A DNA stretch of 64,000 nt from Euryarchaeota archaeon UBA202. GTDB lineage: Archaea; Thermoplasmatota; E2; UBA202. The notes below the pieces were generated by a model. The model did no database searches, was not told where the DNA came from, and saw nothing but the letters and a program-made list of their open reading frames with translations. Below are positions 45,405 to 55,704 of the stretch, piece by piece (positions within the stretch are counted from its first letter, which is position 1; the number at the start of each line of letters is the position of its first letter). Where the stretch lies: NCBI GenBank assembly GCA_002502685.1, contig DAQA01000029.1, forward strand, positions 1-64,000, in the 5' to 3' direction. A program made the position numbers and the translations under genes.

Positions 45405-45866
45405 CTAGTTTCTTTCCTGATTAGTGTTATCCCTTTGGATATTTTTGTGAAGCGTCATCTCAAGCAAACCCATTTTGTTTTTTTTTCTTCTGATTTTGAT
45501 TCCATCCAGTTTTTTAAGAGCAATTTCATTGACCACAGTGGCTTCTCCGTCCATAAGATGTCCTCCCTTGAGTTGATGATTTTGGTCAGCCACGGCCGCA
45601 TGAAGATGACACACCACCTCATTTGATTCCTGTAGCCGGGCGATGTTTCCTTGCAGTGAGACTAACTCTACAGGATCTTTGATATGTTCCTTTACATAGT
45701 TTTTTCCATTAAAATAGCCAATAGTGGTATTTTTAAGCATTCCTATACCTGAAATAACAAGGGCAGAATCAAAGCAATTATCATCCATTAAGGATGATAA
45801 ATTTGTGATAATATGTCCCTCACTAAATTTTACCATTATTAAATCTTTTTCTTCCTGTATCTCCAT
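45405..45866 (-). CDS. PPC/DUF296 domain DNA-binding-like protein
   Basis: The 153-residue protein has the PPC domain: FSEGHIITNLSSLMDDNCFD, ISGIGMLKNTTIGYFNGKNY and CHLHAAVADQNHQLKGGHLM, whose His-rich HLHA..........GGHL forms the conserved metal-like site. Prokaryotic PPC proteins are trimers of uncertain role; plant relatives bind AT-rich DNA. GAGAGGT precedes the ATG at 45866. It lies between the two mevalonate blocks on the opposite strand. Confidence 0.9.
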   Translation of the reverse strand: MEIQEEKDLIMVKFSEGHIITNLSSLMDDNCFDSALVISGIGMLKNTTIGYFNGKNYVKEHIKDPVELVSLQGNIARLQESNEVVCHLHAAVADQNHQLKGGHLMDGEATVVNEIALKKLDGIKIRRKKNKMGLLEMTLHKNIQRDNTNQERN

Positions 45867-46029
45867 GTAATACCTCTCTTTTCTTTCTATGGCATACGTA
45901 CCTTATTTTTTTTTCTTATGTTTTCCCTTGTTTTGATGCAGGGAGGCTTCCTCATGATCTTTGGGATGATATATGCCAAGGGTAAAGGTAATAAATTATT
46001 ATATTTATACCATCCCTAACCGTGGTATC

Positions 46030-47217
46030 ATGTACTTGACAAGAGAACAGGAACAAATTCTTAATGGGGAAAAAGGAGAAATATTACAACGAATGTTTCG
46101 CTTGCTTACCCGGTTAGGGGATATCTATAAGGCAGACAAAATGATTCCCATTGGCTCTGTTCAGGTTGCGGGTGTCTCCTATAAATCAATAGGTGATCCA
46201 GGGCTAGAGTTCCTTGAAGATTTAGCGCATAAGGGAGCCCGGGTTCAGGTTCTCACCTTTCTTAATCCCGCAGGGATGGATCTTGAGGAATGGGACATTC
46301 TGGGTTTCCCCCATGATTTTTCCGCAAAGCAACTTCGAATCATTACCGCCTTTAAGGAAATGGGTATTGTTCCCACAGCAACCTGTACCCCTTATCTCAT
46401 AGGTAATCTTCCTCGATTTGGTGAGCATCTTGCCTGGTCTGAGTCATCTGCTGTTTCATTTGCCAATTCTGTTATTGGGGCACGAACAAACCGGGAGGGT
46501 GGCCCTTCGGCATTGGCAGCTGCTTTGTGTGGTCTTACGCCTAATTATGGCCTGCATCTCCCTGGAAACCGTATCCCTGAGGTGGTAATAGAGGTAAAGG
46601 CACAGATGGGCACCCTCGCTGATTTTGGTGCTTTAGGTCATCTAGTGGGAAAACAAGTAAGAAGCAAGATTCCCTATTTCACCGGGATATTCGATGTTAC
46701 TAGTGATCATTTAAAGTCGTTGGGTGCCGCCATGGCAGCTTCTGGTGCTGTTGCTCTTTACCACATCAAAGATATTACCCCTGAATCTCATCTCATGGAT
46801 GTCAAGGGCCTGGAAACCATACATGTTACTCAAAAAGACATAAAGGAGACCTATGAGTCGCTTAATCAAGGTACCAATCCAGATATCATAATCTTTGGAT
46901 GTCCACATTCCTCGCTTAGAGAAATAATACATTTGGCTAAAAAAATTGAAGGAAAAAAATTAAAGAAACCTGTCTGGATATGTACCTCACGAGCCATGAA
47001 AGAAATTGCGAATAGGATGGGTTTGACATCCATTATTGAAAAAGCGGGCGGTAAACTTGTAGCTGATACGTGTATGGTTGTATCTCCCCTGGAACAGATG
47101 GGATATTCAACTACTGCAGTGAACTCGGCTAAGGCTGCACAGTATCTCCCCGGATTTTGTAAACAAACTGTTGTTTATGGAAACATAGATGATTTACTCA
47201 AGGAACAAATAAAATGA
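46030..47217 (+). CDS. Phosphomevalonate dehydratase large subunit (aconitase X type)
   Basis: The 395-residue protein matches the AcnX catalytic domain: YLTREQEQILNGEKGEILQR, SVQVAGVSYKSIGDPGLEFL, TCTPYLIGNLPRFGEHLAWS (a cluster Cys) and TNREGGPSALAAALCGLTPN (the second Cys). AcnX enzymes hold an Fe-S cluster. In archaea the AcnX pair dehydrates mevalonate 5-phosphate. The small subunit overlaps by four bases. The ATG at 46030 is chosen from family alignment; an upstream ATG at 45973 is unlikely. Confidence 0.93.
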   Translation: MYLTREQEQILNGEKGEILQRMFRLLTRLGDIYKADKMIPIGSVQVAGVSYKSIGDPGLEFLEDLAHKGARVQVLTFLNPAGMDLEEWDILGFPHDFSAKQLRIITAFKEMGIVPTATCTPYLIGNLPRFGEHLAWSESSAVSFANSVIGARTNREGGPSALAAALCGLTPNYGLHLPGNRIPEVVIEVKAQMGTLADFGALGHLVGKQVRSKIPYFTGIFDVTSDHLKSLGAAMAASGAVALYHIKDITPESHLMDVKGLETIHVTQKDIKETYESLNQGTNPDIIIFGCPHSSLREIIHLAKKIEGKKLKKPVWICTSRAMKEIANRMGLTSIIEKAGGKLVADTCMVVSPLEQMGYSTTAVNSAKAAQYLPGFCKQTVVYGNIDDLLKEQIK

Positions 47218-47609
47218 AGGGACGAACTATCTCGTCTGGTAAAACCCAGGGAATTGCATTGGTATCCCAGCAGCCTGTTAGTTTTTATGGAGGCATAGAT
47301 GTCAATACAGGAATCGTTATAGAAAAAGGGCATGAACTTGAGGGACAGTGTGTCAAGGACAAAATCCTTGTTTTTCCCCAGGGGAAAGGATCCACGGTAG
47401 GATCATATGTTCTTTATGGATTAAAAAAGAATGGTGTGGCACCCAAGGCCATTATTAACAAGGAAACAGAAACCATAGTGGCAACAGGTGCCATCCTTGC
47501 GGGCATACCTGCAATTGATGGGATTGATATCACTTCGCTAAAAACGGGCGACAAACTTGTTGTGGATGCTGATAAGGGAATAGTACAATTAAGTAGGCAA
47601 ACCTTTTAA
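47214..47609 (+). CDS. Phosphomevalonate dehydratase small subunit (DUF126)
   Basis: The 131-residue swivelling-domain partner of AcnX has GRTISSGKTQGIALVSQQPV at the N-terminus and the family signature FPQGKGSTVGSYVLYGLKKN, followed by ATGAILAGIPAIDGID. It completes the dehydratase with the preceding gene (ATGA overlap). Confidence 0.93.
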   Translation: MKGRTISSGKTQGIALVSQQPVSFYGGIDVNTGIVIEKGHELEGQCVKDKILVFPQGKGSTVGSYVLYGLKKNGVAPKAIINKETETIVATGAILAGIPAIDGIDITSLKTGDKLVVDADKGIVQLSRQTF

Positions 47610-47627
47610 TTTTCGGTGGCAATTCCC

Positions 47628-48389
47628 ATGACAGTGAAGACCATTATCATAAAATTTGGAGGATCAGTCATTACCCATAAGGCTATTCCCTATCATTTTA
47701 ATGCAGAGATAACAAGGAATTTATGTCAAGATTTGGTGACCGCTGGAGGTCGCTTTGTATTGGTCCATGGAGCCGGCTCCTTTGGTCATCCCCTGGCAAA
47801 AAAATTCCATTTAGACCAGGGATTATCTAGAGAAAAAAAGGATGAACAAGTGAAGGGTGCTGCCCAAACCCATCAATCTGTACGGGATCTCAATGGCAAA
47901 GTGATACATACCCTCCTTGATGTGGGTATCCCTGCTGTTTCCCTTTCTCCTTTCCTTTTTTTTAATTCACTTTTTGGCAGTAATCTTTTTGAACGGATTT
48001 TAAAATTTGGTTTCACCCCCGTGACTTTTGGGGATGTTGTTTTAAAAGATGATAATATTACTATTTATTCCGGTGATTTTCTTATGAAGAAAATAGCCCT
48101 TGAATTGAACCCTGAGAAAGCCATATTTGTAACCGATGTTGACGGTATTTTCCCTGATCTGCAGGACATGACAACAATTCTTACAGATACCACATTAAAG
48201 GAAGTAGAAAAAGTGGTTCTTAGAGGCAGTTCACATCCAGATGTTACCCAGGGCATGGCTGGCAAAATCAGGGAAATAAAGGACATGGTCAATAAGGGAA
48301 TAGAGGTGGATATCATAAATGGCCAAAAGCCAAGATGCCTACTGGATGCCATCAGGGGACATGTGGCAGGAACACGAATTAGGGGGTAA
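47628..48389 (+). CDS. ipk: Isopentenyl phosphate kinase
   Basis: The 253-residue amino-acid-kinase-fold protein has IIIKFGGSVITHKAIPYHFN, VLVHGAGSFGHPLAKKFHLD with the catalytic His, and VTFGDVVLKD with IFVTDVDGIFPDL. It phosphorylates isopentenyl phosphate to IPP, the last step of the archaeal mevalonate route. GGTGG nine bases before the ATG at 47628 decides the start over a GTG at 47616. Confidence 0.95.
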   Translation: MTVKTIIIKFGGSVITHKAIPYHFNAEITRNLCQDLVTAGGRFVLVHGAGSFGHPLAKKFHLDQGLSREKKDEQVKGAAQTHQSVRDLNGKVIHTLLDVGIPAVSLSPFLFFNSLFGSNLFERILKFGFTPVTFGDVVLKDDNITIYSGDFLMKKIALELNPEKAIFVTDVDGIFPDLQDMTTILTDTTLKEVEKVVLRGSSHPDVTQGMAGKIREIKDMVNKGIEVDIINGQKPRCLLDAIRGHVAGTRIRG

Positions 48390-48393
48390 AGAT

Positions 48394-49404
48394 ATGAAAA
48401 CAATGGAAGGAAGAAAAAAGGATCACTTGGAGATTGTCCTTGGGGAAGATATTGAATCTAGTTATAATTACTGGGATGATTTCCATTTTATTCATAATGC
48501 CTTACCTGATATCAATATTGATGATATCGATCTTTCAACACGATTATTTGACAAAAAAATGGATGCCCCTCTTATCATGGCAGGTATGACCGGTGGATTT
48601 TCAAAGGCAAAAAAAATCAATGAAAGATTTGCCCAGGTGGCGGAAAAATATCAAGTTGGTATGGGTGTCGGTTCCCAACGGGCAGGACTGGAGGATCTAT
48701 CACTTGTCGATACCTATTCAATTATTAAAAACTATGATATCCCCTTAAAGATAGCTAATCTTGGGGTCCCTCAGCTTATTGAATGGAACGACCCACTTGA
48801 AAAAGCAGAAAAGGCAGTGGAAATGATAGATGCCGATGTGTTAGCCATCCATCTAAACTTTCTCCAGGAATCTGTCCAAGTGGAAGGAGAAAGAAACGCT
48901 CATGGATGCCTTGAGGGAATAAAAAAAATCTGTACGTCTCTTTCAACACCCGTCATTGTCAAAGAAACTGGTGCAGGAATATCCTCTGAAGTAGCCAAAA
49001 AAATCTGTGATATCGGCATCAAGGGAATCGATATCGGGGGAAGAGGGGGAGCCTCTTTTGCAGCAATTGAGGCCTATCGGGCACAAAAGAGAGGGGATAC
49101 GATGCAGAGTCGTTTGGGTCATACTTTTTGGGACTGGGGTATACCCACACCCTTTTCTCTTCTTGAGGTACATGAGGTCTGTGGTGACGCATTTCCTGTT
49201 ATCGCCACGGGGGGTGTCAGGAATGGATTGGATGTTGCAAAAGCTCTTGCGTTGGGTGCCTCGGCAGCAGGGATGGCTTCTGTTTTGCTTAAAAATGATG
49301 TCGACCAAGAAATCGCCATATGTCTCAAAGAACTTAAAACAGCGATGTTTTTAACCGGGTCAAAGAATATAAAACTTCTGAAAGAGCAGGAACTATGGAT
49401 GTAA
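48394..49404 (+). CDS. fni: Type 2 isopentenyl-diphosphate isomerase (FMN-dependent)
   Basis: The 336-residue TIM-barrel flavoprotein has RKKDHLEIVLGEDIESSYNY, LIMAGMTGGFSKAKKINERF, GVGSQRAGLED, LAIHLNFLQESVQVEGERNA and ATGGVRNGLDVAKALALGAS. It interconverts IPP and DMAPP using reduced FMN. AGGGGGT precedes the ATG at 48394, four bases after the ipk stop. It overlaps the prenyl synthase gene by ten bases. Confidence 0.95.
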   Translation: MKTMEGRKKDHLEIVLGEDIESSYNYWDDFHFIHNALPDINIDDIDLSTRLFDKKMDAPLIMAGMTGGFSKAKKINERFAQVAEKYQVGMGVGSQRAGLEDLSLVDTYSIIKNYDIPLKIANLGVPQLIEWNDPLEKAEKAVEMIDADVLAIHLNFLQESVQVEGERNAHGCLEGIKKICTSLSTPVIVKETGAGISSEVAKKICDIGIKGIDIGGRGGASFAAIEAYRAQKRGDTMQSRLGHTFWDWGIPTPFSLLEVHEVCGDAFPVIATGGVRNGLDVAKALALGASAAGMASVLLKNDVDQEIAICLKELKTAMFLTGSKNIKLLKEQELWM

Positions 49405-50375
49405 AAAAATGGATGGCAACAGAAGCTAAACGCTTCACGGATTCCTTATTGACGTATCTACCAGATGGGGAACCTAAAAAATTATATCAGGCAATCAATC
49501 ATCTTCCCTCAGCTGGTGGTAAATGCCTCCGTCCCCTCCTGTCCTTTCTTTCTTGTGAAGCAGTGGGGGGCAATCCCACTGATACAGTCCCCTATGGTGT
49601 TGCATTGGAACTTATTCATACCTTTACCCTGATACATGATGACCTTATGGATCATGATGAAGAACGCCGGGGGCTCCCAACTGTACATGCGCTCTTTGGA
49701 GAGGATACTGCCATACTAGCGGGAGATGCATTATTTGCCAAGGCATTTGAGGTAGCATCCCAGACACCGGTTACAGATTCGATCCTCACCGTTCTTATTC
49801 GTAATCTCTCACGTATGACACAAGAAATCTGTGAAGGGCAACAACTGGATATGGATTTTGAATATAGAGATGATGTCAGTGAAAACGATTTTATTGAAAT
49901 GATTGAAAAAAAAACCGCGAAAATGTTTGAGTATGCCACCTATGGTGGTTCCATTATTGGCGGGGCAAGCAAGATGGAAGCACATGCATTACGTCAATAC
50001 GGGAGAAACCTGGGTTTAGCCTTTCAAATTTGGGATGATTGCTTGGATCTTGTAGGAGGTGATACCCTGGGAAAACCCCTTGGAAGTGATATACGGGAAG
50101 GAAAAAAGACAATGGTGTATATCCATGCTCTTCCGTATCTCACAAGTACGGATAAAAAAATATTTTCTTGCATCTTTGGAAATAAATCAGCCAACAAAAA
50201 AGATATCCAATCTGTTATCGCCCTCCTAAAAAAAACAGGGTCAATTACATATGCCGGTTCACAGGCATCTAAATTTGTATCTCAAGCATGTGCTTCTCTT
50301 GAAACGTTGCAAGAAAGCACAGCTAAAAATAAGTTGTCTAAAATCGCATCGTATGCAATTGAGAGAACAAAATAG
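49395..50375 (+). CDS. idsA: Short-chain polyprenyl diphosphate synthase (GGPP/FPP synthase)
   Basis: The 326-residue all-helical synthase has the first aspartate-rich motif in HDDLMDHDEERRGLPTVH, LAGDALFAKAFEV, and the second motif in FQIWDDCLDLVGG. It condenses IPP with allylic diphosphates, in archaea mostly to GGPP for ether lipids. It ends the isoprenoid operon. From 50376 to 50613 there is a short spacer with no signal that I can name. Confidence 0.95.
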   Translation: MDVKKWMATEAKRFTDSLLTYLPDGEPKKLYQAINHLPSAGGKCLRPLLSFLSCEAVGGNPTDTVPYGVALELIHTFTLIHDDLMDHDEERRGLPTVHALFGEDTAILAGDALFAKAFEVASQTPVTDSILTVLIRNLSRMTQEICEGQQLDMDFEYRDDVSENDFIEMIEKKTAKMFEYATYGGSIIGGASKMEAHALRQYGRNLGLAFQIWDDCLDLVGGDTLGKPLGSDIREGKKTMVYIHALPYLTSTDKKIFSCIFGNKSANKKDIQSVIALLKKTGSITYAGSQASKFVSQACASLETLQESTAKNKLSKIASYAIERTK

Positions 50376-50613
50376 GGTGCATCTCTTTTTAGATTTTACA
50401 ACCCATGCGGCATGATAAGTAACTGTTGATACTTGTTCTTTCCCAAGATTATACAAACTGTCATTCTGTTTGTGTTCACATCATTTTTTTCTATAGGTAT
50501 TGGCATCAGCTAGATGCCCCCAAAAAATTGCATCGATGCCCCGTAATAAGGGCATACATCATTTCAGAAGGGATTCTATCCCTACTGCTTAATCTATGAG
50601 GGTAGTGGAGTTT

Positions 50614-51486
50614 TCACACCATTTTTTTTTTTGCCTTATATTGGGTAACTCCTTCACTTATAATCCCATAAATATAGGGAAGTGGCGTACCGATATAAAG
50701 TAGGCATCCACAAAAAGCTATTGCCTTATTGTGCTTTTTCATATGGGACACCCTTTTCAGGGGATCCTCGTTTCCTAGTATGTTATTTTTCCAGGGGGTA
50801 AGGAGTGTCTTTATGACGGCATAGGGGATTTCCATGATCCACAGAATGCACTGTCGAAGATATGCCGGATTCCCCATGGGTTTTGTCTGTCTTTTTTTAA
50901 TGCATTGATATAACTCTTCTCCTGATACACCCATAAATTCAGTATAGGTCATTCCTAGCCAAATAGTGGAGTGTGCATCACTTCCTCCCACCTGGGCTAA
51001 TGACATTAATGTGTGCTGTTCAGCTAATTTATTTACATAGGGATCTCTATGAAATCCATTCAAAATCTCTACTCCATCCAGATTGAGTGTTTTAATCTTA
51101 TCTCCCAGGCTGGGGCAATGGTAACTGTAGGGATGAGGAGCCACCGCAAACCCCCCTTGTTCATGGATGAGGTCAATGGATTCTTCCACTGTTTTTCCTG
51201 GTGGTATCAATTCTTGTATAAATAATCCAAGGAGCTCGCCATCAAGGGTGGTTATTTCTTCTCCAATCACAATATCCACCTCAAGTTTATTCTGTTGTGC
51301 ATACTTTTTTGCTCGATATGCACCCTTTATTTCATCATGGTCAGTGATTGAGAGGACATCAAGATTATTCCTGATTGCCCTGTCTACCATTTTTTCCGGG
51401 GGTATCACAGATTCAGGAAATGGTATCCGTAAAAAATGGGCAATACCTGAAAAATTGGTATGGCAATGAAGATCGGCCTTTCCCAT
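50614..51486 (-). CDS. PHP-domain metal-dependent phosphoesterase
   Basis: The 290-residue protein begins KADLHCHTNFSG, the first PHP metal motif. LSITDHDEIKGAYRAKKYAQ, VIGEEITTLDGELLGLFI, VAPHPYS and GGSDAHSTIWLG supply the remaining ligands. Such proteins hydrolyse phosphoesters (relatives act on 3',5' nucleoside bisphosphates or oligonucleotides). A C-terminal hydrophobic segment (AIAFCGCLLYIGTPLPYIYG) may tether it to the membrane. GGAGG precedes the ATG. Confidence 0.9.
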   Translation of the reverse strand: MGKADLHCHTNFSGIAHFLRIPFPESVIPPEKMVDRAIRNNLDVLSITDHDEIKGAYRAKKYAQQNKLEVDIVIGEEITTLDGELLGLFIQELIPPGKTVEESIDLIHEQGGFAVAPHPYSYHCPSLGDKIKTLNLDGVEILNGFHRDPYVNKLAEQHTLMSLAQVGGSDAHSTIWLGMTYTEFMGVSGEELYQCIKKRQTKPMGNPAYLRQCILWIMEIPYAVIKTLLTPWKNNILGNEDPLKRVSHMKKHNKAIAFCGCLLYIGTPLPYIYGIISEGVTQYKAKKKMV

Positions 51487-51705
51487 ACTTTTTCCTCCTT
51501 TCAGCTCAAGTTTTTTTCTTTTCCTAAATTCTTCCCATCCTGTTATTGGATAAATTAGGATATCCTTGCTGGTGTGATATAGATTTTTGATCCCACATGG
51601 AGATAGTACTTTTGACTCTTTCTTTTCTATCTTTTTTTTTCATCTCTTCTATCTTCCTATATTTATCATATTTTAGCAGTGTTTACTTCCCTTAGTGACC
51701 AGTGA

Positions 51706-52707
51706 TTATAGTTCTTTGGCAAATTGCTGATTTATCGAAATTTCCGCGATGTCTAAGGCATAGGAACGCATTCGTTCAAGGCTATCAATTATATAAGCAA
51801 ACGATACAGTTTCCAGCGTGTTTTCTTTAATCTCCATTAGGTCATGCCTGAGTTTATTTATACTCTTAGATATTTTCTTTGCCGCGCTCACAACATTATT
51901 TGCCTCTTCAAATCTCTTTGCATAGAATGCATTCATGGCAGCATCAAGGATAGCACTAATTTTTGTACTGACTTCAATAATATTAGAAATGATTTTATTG
52001 TTTGTGTGAATATTTTCTACATTGGATGCCAGTTTTTTTGCATGATCCGCGATTCTCTCAATTGCACGGGCAATAAGAAGGTAACTGAGGGCGGCAATGG
52101 GTGTAAATCCCATTTTTTCTGCGAAAAAAACATCTTGAAGGATGAGATTATATTGTTTTGCAATCATCCAATATAGTTTATCCACCTCGTCATCTCGTGA
52201 CTCCACATCCTTTGCAAGTTGCTTGTCTTTTTCTTTTAGGGCAATGATGGCGTCATGATGCATTTCTCTCGTTATGGCATGCATGCGGCGTAGTCCCTTT
52301 TTTAGGGAAAATTCACCGGCATCAATGAGGTCCTGCACCGTCATGCTAATCATTGTTTCATCAATAATTTCTGGTCCAATGACATAATGTGATAGATCCC
52401 GGATTCTTTGTCTTACAGGGGGCGTAAGACGATTTTTTGATCTAAATTCGATAATATCATAGCCTGAAAGATAAGCAGCAATAAATTTCCTGGTCATTTT
52501 TTCTGTTTCATCATAGTCAATATTAATTGATTTTTTGGGTTTGCTTGTTCCATTTTTTAGTTTTGGATTAATGAAAAGTGTACCATCTGCCTGGGGGTTA
52601 AGGACGATATAATCCCCGTTTTTGACTCCTGCTTTTTTAACCCATTTTTTCGGAAGTGAGATGATATAGGTTGAGCCTCCCGTTATTTGAATCTTACGTG
52701 TTTCCAT
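51706..52707 (-). CDS. Phosphate regulator: AbrB DNA-binding domain fused to PhoU domains
   Basis: The 333-residue protein has an N-terminal SpoVT/AbrB swapped-hairpin domain (RKIQITGGSTYIISLPKKWV, about 3-45) followed by two PhoU-like helical repeats. The layout is common in archaea and should give transcription control of phosphate uptake. It lies downstream of pstSCAB-phoU on the same strand after a gap of about 230 bases. Confidence 0.9.
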   Translation of the reverse strand: METRKIQITGGSTYIISLPKKWVKKAGVKNGDYIVLNPQADGTLFINPKLKNGTSKPKKSINIDYDETEKMTRKFIAAYLSGYDIIEFRSKNRLTPPVRQRIRDLSHYVIGPEIIDETMISMTVQDLIDAGEFSLKKGLRRMHAITREMHHDAIIALKEKDKQLAKDVESRDDEVDKLYWMIAKQYNLILQDVFFAEKMGFTPIAALSYLLIARAIERIADHAKKLASNVENIHTNNKIISNIIEVSTKISAILDAAMNAFYAKRFEEANNVVSAAKKISKSINKLRHDLMEIKENTLETVSFAYIIDSLERMRSYALDIAEISINQQFAKEL

Positions 52708-52934
52708 TAATTTAGGCCATTCATTTATTCTATTTAGAGTTATTGATTCTATATATTTAATTTTTTTTTATATAGTATCTGTTTCCTATTATTTTCCAGG
52801 ATTTTACTGTTGGTAATGCCTTTACTATCTACATCACGGTGAATATCATGCCTTCACTGGTTTGTATGTTTTGCAGTTAGGTAGAATGGCACTCTTGCAA
52901 TAATTACCTGAAGAATCTGCAAAAACTTTCCTTT

Positions 52935-53600
52935 TCATTTGATCTCAATTCTTTCGCCTGTTAGCATATAATGGATTTTTTCAGCCATTTTACAGGCATG
53001 GTCACCGCATCTTTCTAAATACCGTGCAATCATCAAGTAATGGGCACCTCTTCTGATTTTTTTTGAATCTTCCATCATATAAGTTAGGCATTCCCGAAAT
53101 ATGGAGTACCTCAAATTGTCTATGTCATCATCTCTTTCTGAAAGATTGCTAAGAAGGGAGATATCCTCTGTTTTGTACGCAGTGAGGGTATCTTGGATCA
53201 TTCCTAAAACCAGATTTGCCATATAGGGGATACTCACCAGCTTTGCCAAGTGTTTTTTAGGTTTAATTTCAAGTGAGGTATTGGCGATATCCTTCCCGTA
53301 GCGTCCAATCCGGGCAAGATAAGTAATCATCTTGAGGCAACAGGCAATTGTCCTCATATCCTTTGCCATGGGTTGATAAAGGGCAATCAGCCTCAGAGCT
53401 TTTTCCTCAGTTTTTTCATCCATATCAGCAAGCTTATTTTTCTGATTATTCACCCACTCCACCATTTCTGCATCCTGGTTTTTTAATGCCTCTATGGATT
53501 TTTCCAGCATTGCCATGGCTAATTCCCCCATTTTTAACACATCGTCTTTAAGCACATCTATTTCCTTATAAAATTTTTCTACCATTTTTTCACTATCCAA
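52935..53600 (-). CDS. phoU: Phosphate transport regulator PhoU
   Basis: The 221-residue protein has two PhoU repeats, with [40 protein letters not shown] and the second-repeat [20 protein letters not shown]. It modulates the Pst transporter. It overlaps pstB by eight bases. Confidence 0.94.
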   Translation of the reverse strand: MDSEKMVEKFYKEIDVLKDDVLKMGELAMAMLEKSIEALKNQDAEMVEWVNNQKNKLADMDEKTEEKALRLIALYQPMAKDMRTIACCLKMITYLARIGRYGKDIANTSLEIKPKKHLAKLVSIPYMANLVLGMIQDTLTAYKTEDISLLSNLSERDDDIDNLRYSIFRECLTYMMEDSKKIRRGAHYLMIARYLERCGDHACKMAEKIHYMLTGERIEIK

Positions 53601-54360
53601 ATCTTCCCGTTATATAATTTTCAGTTAATTCTTCCTTTGGGTTTTCAAATACCTGCCTTGTTTTACCAAACTCGACAAGCTTACCCAGATACATATAGGC
53701 CGTAAAGTCACTGACCCGAGCAGCTTGCTGCATATTGTGTGTGACAATGACGACGGTATAATTTTTTATGAGAACACGAATTAAATCCTCAATTTTTGCA
53801 GTGGCAATGGGATCCAGGGCACTGCATGGTTCATCCATTAGTATAACCTCTGGCTGTATGGCTAATGCCCGTGCAATACAGAGGCGTTGCTGTTGTCCCC
53901 CGGACAATCCCGTGGCTGAGTCGTCAAGACGATTGCATACTTCGTCATAGAGGGCCGCCTCATGCAAACTTCGTTCCACTATCTCATCAAGTGAATTTTT
54001 ATTTTTTATTCCCGCGATACGGCAGCCATAGGCAATGTTTTCGTAGATACTTTTTGGAAAGGGATTTGGTTTTTGAAAAACCATGCCTACTTTTTTCCGG
54101 ATTTCTACCACATCAATTTTTTTATCATAGATATTCATACCATCTAAGATTACCTTACCTTTAACCCGGCACTTAGGAATAATATCATTCATACGGTTAA
54201 GGCAACGAATCAGTGTTGATTTACCGCAACCCGATGGCCCAATAATGGCAGTGACCTTGTTTTCCTCGATGGGCATGTATACATTTTTGACAGCCTGGTT
54301 TTTGTCATACCAGAAACTGAGATCCTGGACATCAATTTTTATATTTTTCTTAGAGGCCAT
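53593..54360 (-). CDS. pstB: Phosphate ABC transporter ATP-binding protein
   Basis: The 255-residue ATPase has Walker [21 protein letters not shown], the signature [16 protein letters not shown], Walker [14 protein letters not shown] and the switch His in [20 protein letters not shown] after Walker A is typical of PstB. It powers high-affinity phosphate import with PstC and PstA. Confidence 0.96.
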   Translation of the reverse strand: MASKKNIKIDVQDLSFWYDKNQAVKNVYMPIEENKVTAIIGPSGCGKSTLIRCLNRMNDIIPKCRVKGKVILDGMNIYDKKIDVVEIRKKVGMVFQKPNPFPKSIYENIAYGCRIAGIKNKNSLDEIVERSLHEAALYDEVCNRLDDSATGLSGGQQQRLCIARALAIQPEVILMDEPCSALDPIATAKIEDLIRVLIKNYTVVIVTHNMQQAARVSDFTAYMYLGKLVEFGKTRQVFENPKEELTENYITGRFG

Positions 54361-54425
54361 TTTATGTCATCCCCCTCATTATTTTCTTAGGCATGAAATA
54401 TAACTTTTTATTTCTAAGTACCATG

Positions 54426-55703
54426 TTAGAATTCCTTCCTAAATTTTTCTCTAATGACTAAGGCAACTACATTTAAGATTAAGATAATTGTGAGCAATAT
54501 AAGGGCAGTGGACCAAGCATTTTGCATCCGGGCCGCCACTTCAACCTCGTCTCCAAGCCCCCCACGCATACCAAAAAGGGTGTAGAGATGGGTGGGGAGT
54601 GAGGCAACCATTCCCAACAAGTTAGGGGGCATCTTGATGATTAATGTACTAACAAAAAGTAAAGGTGCAGTTTCGCCAGCTGCTTCACCAATCCCCAATA
54701 CAACCCCTGTAATAATGCCTGGAAGGGAAGGAGGAAGCACAACTCTCCTAATTGTTTGCCATTTAGTGGCACCCAAGGCAAGGCTTCCCTCCCTGAGACC
54801 CTGAGGTATACTTTTTAGCGCCTCGGCTGACGATCGAATAATCATGGGAAGGGCATAAAAACTCAGAACAAGGCCCCCCGTAAGAAACGATATACCAAAT
54901 ATGGGAACAAAAAATGCCAAGGCAAACAAACCAAAAACAATAGAGGGGACACCCCGCAATATACTGACAGCCATTTTAATCACTCGAACCATAAAGTGGC
55001 CACCAGCATACTCTTCTAGATATATTGCTGCACCAATACCAAGGGGAACAGCGATTACAAACATGATAAACATTAATAACAAAGTACCCACAATAGCCGG
55101 TAATATCCCCCCTGATTCACCGAGTCCTCTCACATCACTAGTGAGAAATTCCCACGTAATACCCGGAGCGCCATTGATGGTTACCTGCCCAATGATTATG
55201 ACTAGAGGATAAAGTATGATTAGCATACATACCACGAGTAAAAAATATGCTCCATACTGGTTACCCAAAGGCTTAAAATTAAAAAGGGCCCCCAAGGATA
55301 ACAACGCCCCAATCAAGCCAAATATAATTAAGCCAATGGAAAAAATCATATTGTATGTCAAGCTTGCACTTAGGCCATAATCCTGGAGACCCACCGATGA
55401 AGGATAAGCCGTACTTACAAAGACTATAAGAAATAAAATCAGGGAAAAAATCAAGATACGAACACTCTTTTTTTTGTTTATTTTGATGCTGCTTATACCT
55501 GTTAATAAAAAACAAATACCAAAAATAAGAAACAGGTACCCATAGATATCCTCGCCGATATAATTCAATGTTGCCACAATCGTAAATCCCGCTAGGGCAT
55601 AAAGGCACGATAGACAAAGAGAAAGTAAGAAAAGTAATCTTTGGAGAGAAACATATTCATAAAGCATTTTTGTATTAATTATTTTCCCAAATACATTCCT
55701 CAT
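54426..55703 (-). CDS. pstA: Phosphate ABC transporter permease
   Basis: The 425-residue permease has an ABC permease domain in its C-terminal 280 residues, with the EAA loop around EALKSIPQGLREGSLALGAT. The N-terminal 150 residues add four extra membrane helices not found in typical PstA (about 280 residues), so it is an extended form. AAGGGGGGAT just before the ATG at 55703 decides the start; an ATG at 55730 lies inside pstC. Confidence 0.94.
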   Translation of the reverse strand: MRNVFGKIINTKMLYEYVSLQRLLFLLSLCLSCLYALAGFTIVATLNYIGEDIYGYLFLIFGICFLLTGISSIKINKKKSVRILIFSLILFLIVFVSTAYPSSVGLQDYGLSASLTYNMIFSIGLIIFGLIGALLSLGALFNFKPLGNQYGAYFLLVVCMLIILYPLVIIIGQVTINGAPGITWEFLTSDVRGLGESGGILPAIVGTLLLMFIMFVIAVPLGIGAAIYLEEYAGGHFMVRVIKMAVSILRGVPSIVFGLFALAFFVPIFGISFLTGGLVLSFYALPMIIRSSAEALKSIPQGLREGSLALGATKWQTIRRVVLPPSLPGIITGVVLGIGEAAGETAPLLFVSTLIIKMPPNLLGMVASLPTHLYTLFGMRGGLGDEVEVAARMQNAWSTALILLTIILILNVVALVIREKFRKEF

Positions 55704-55704
55704 G

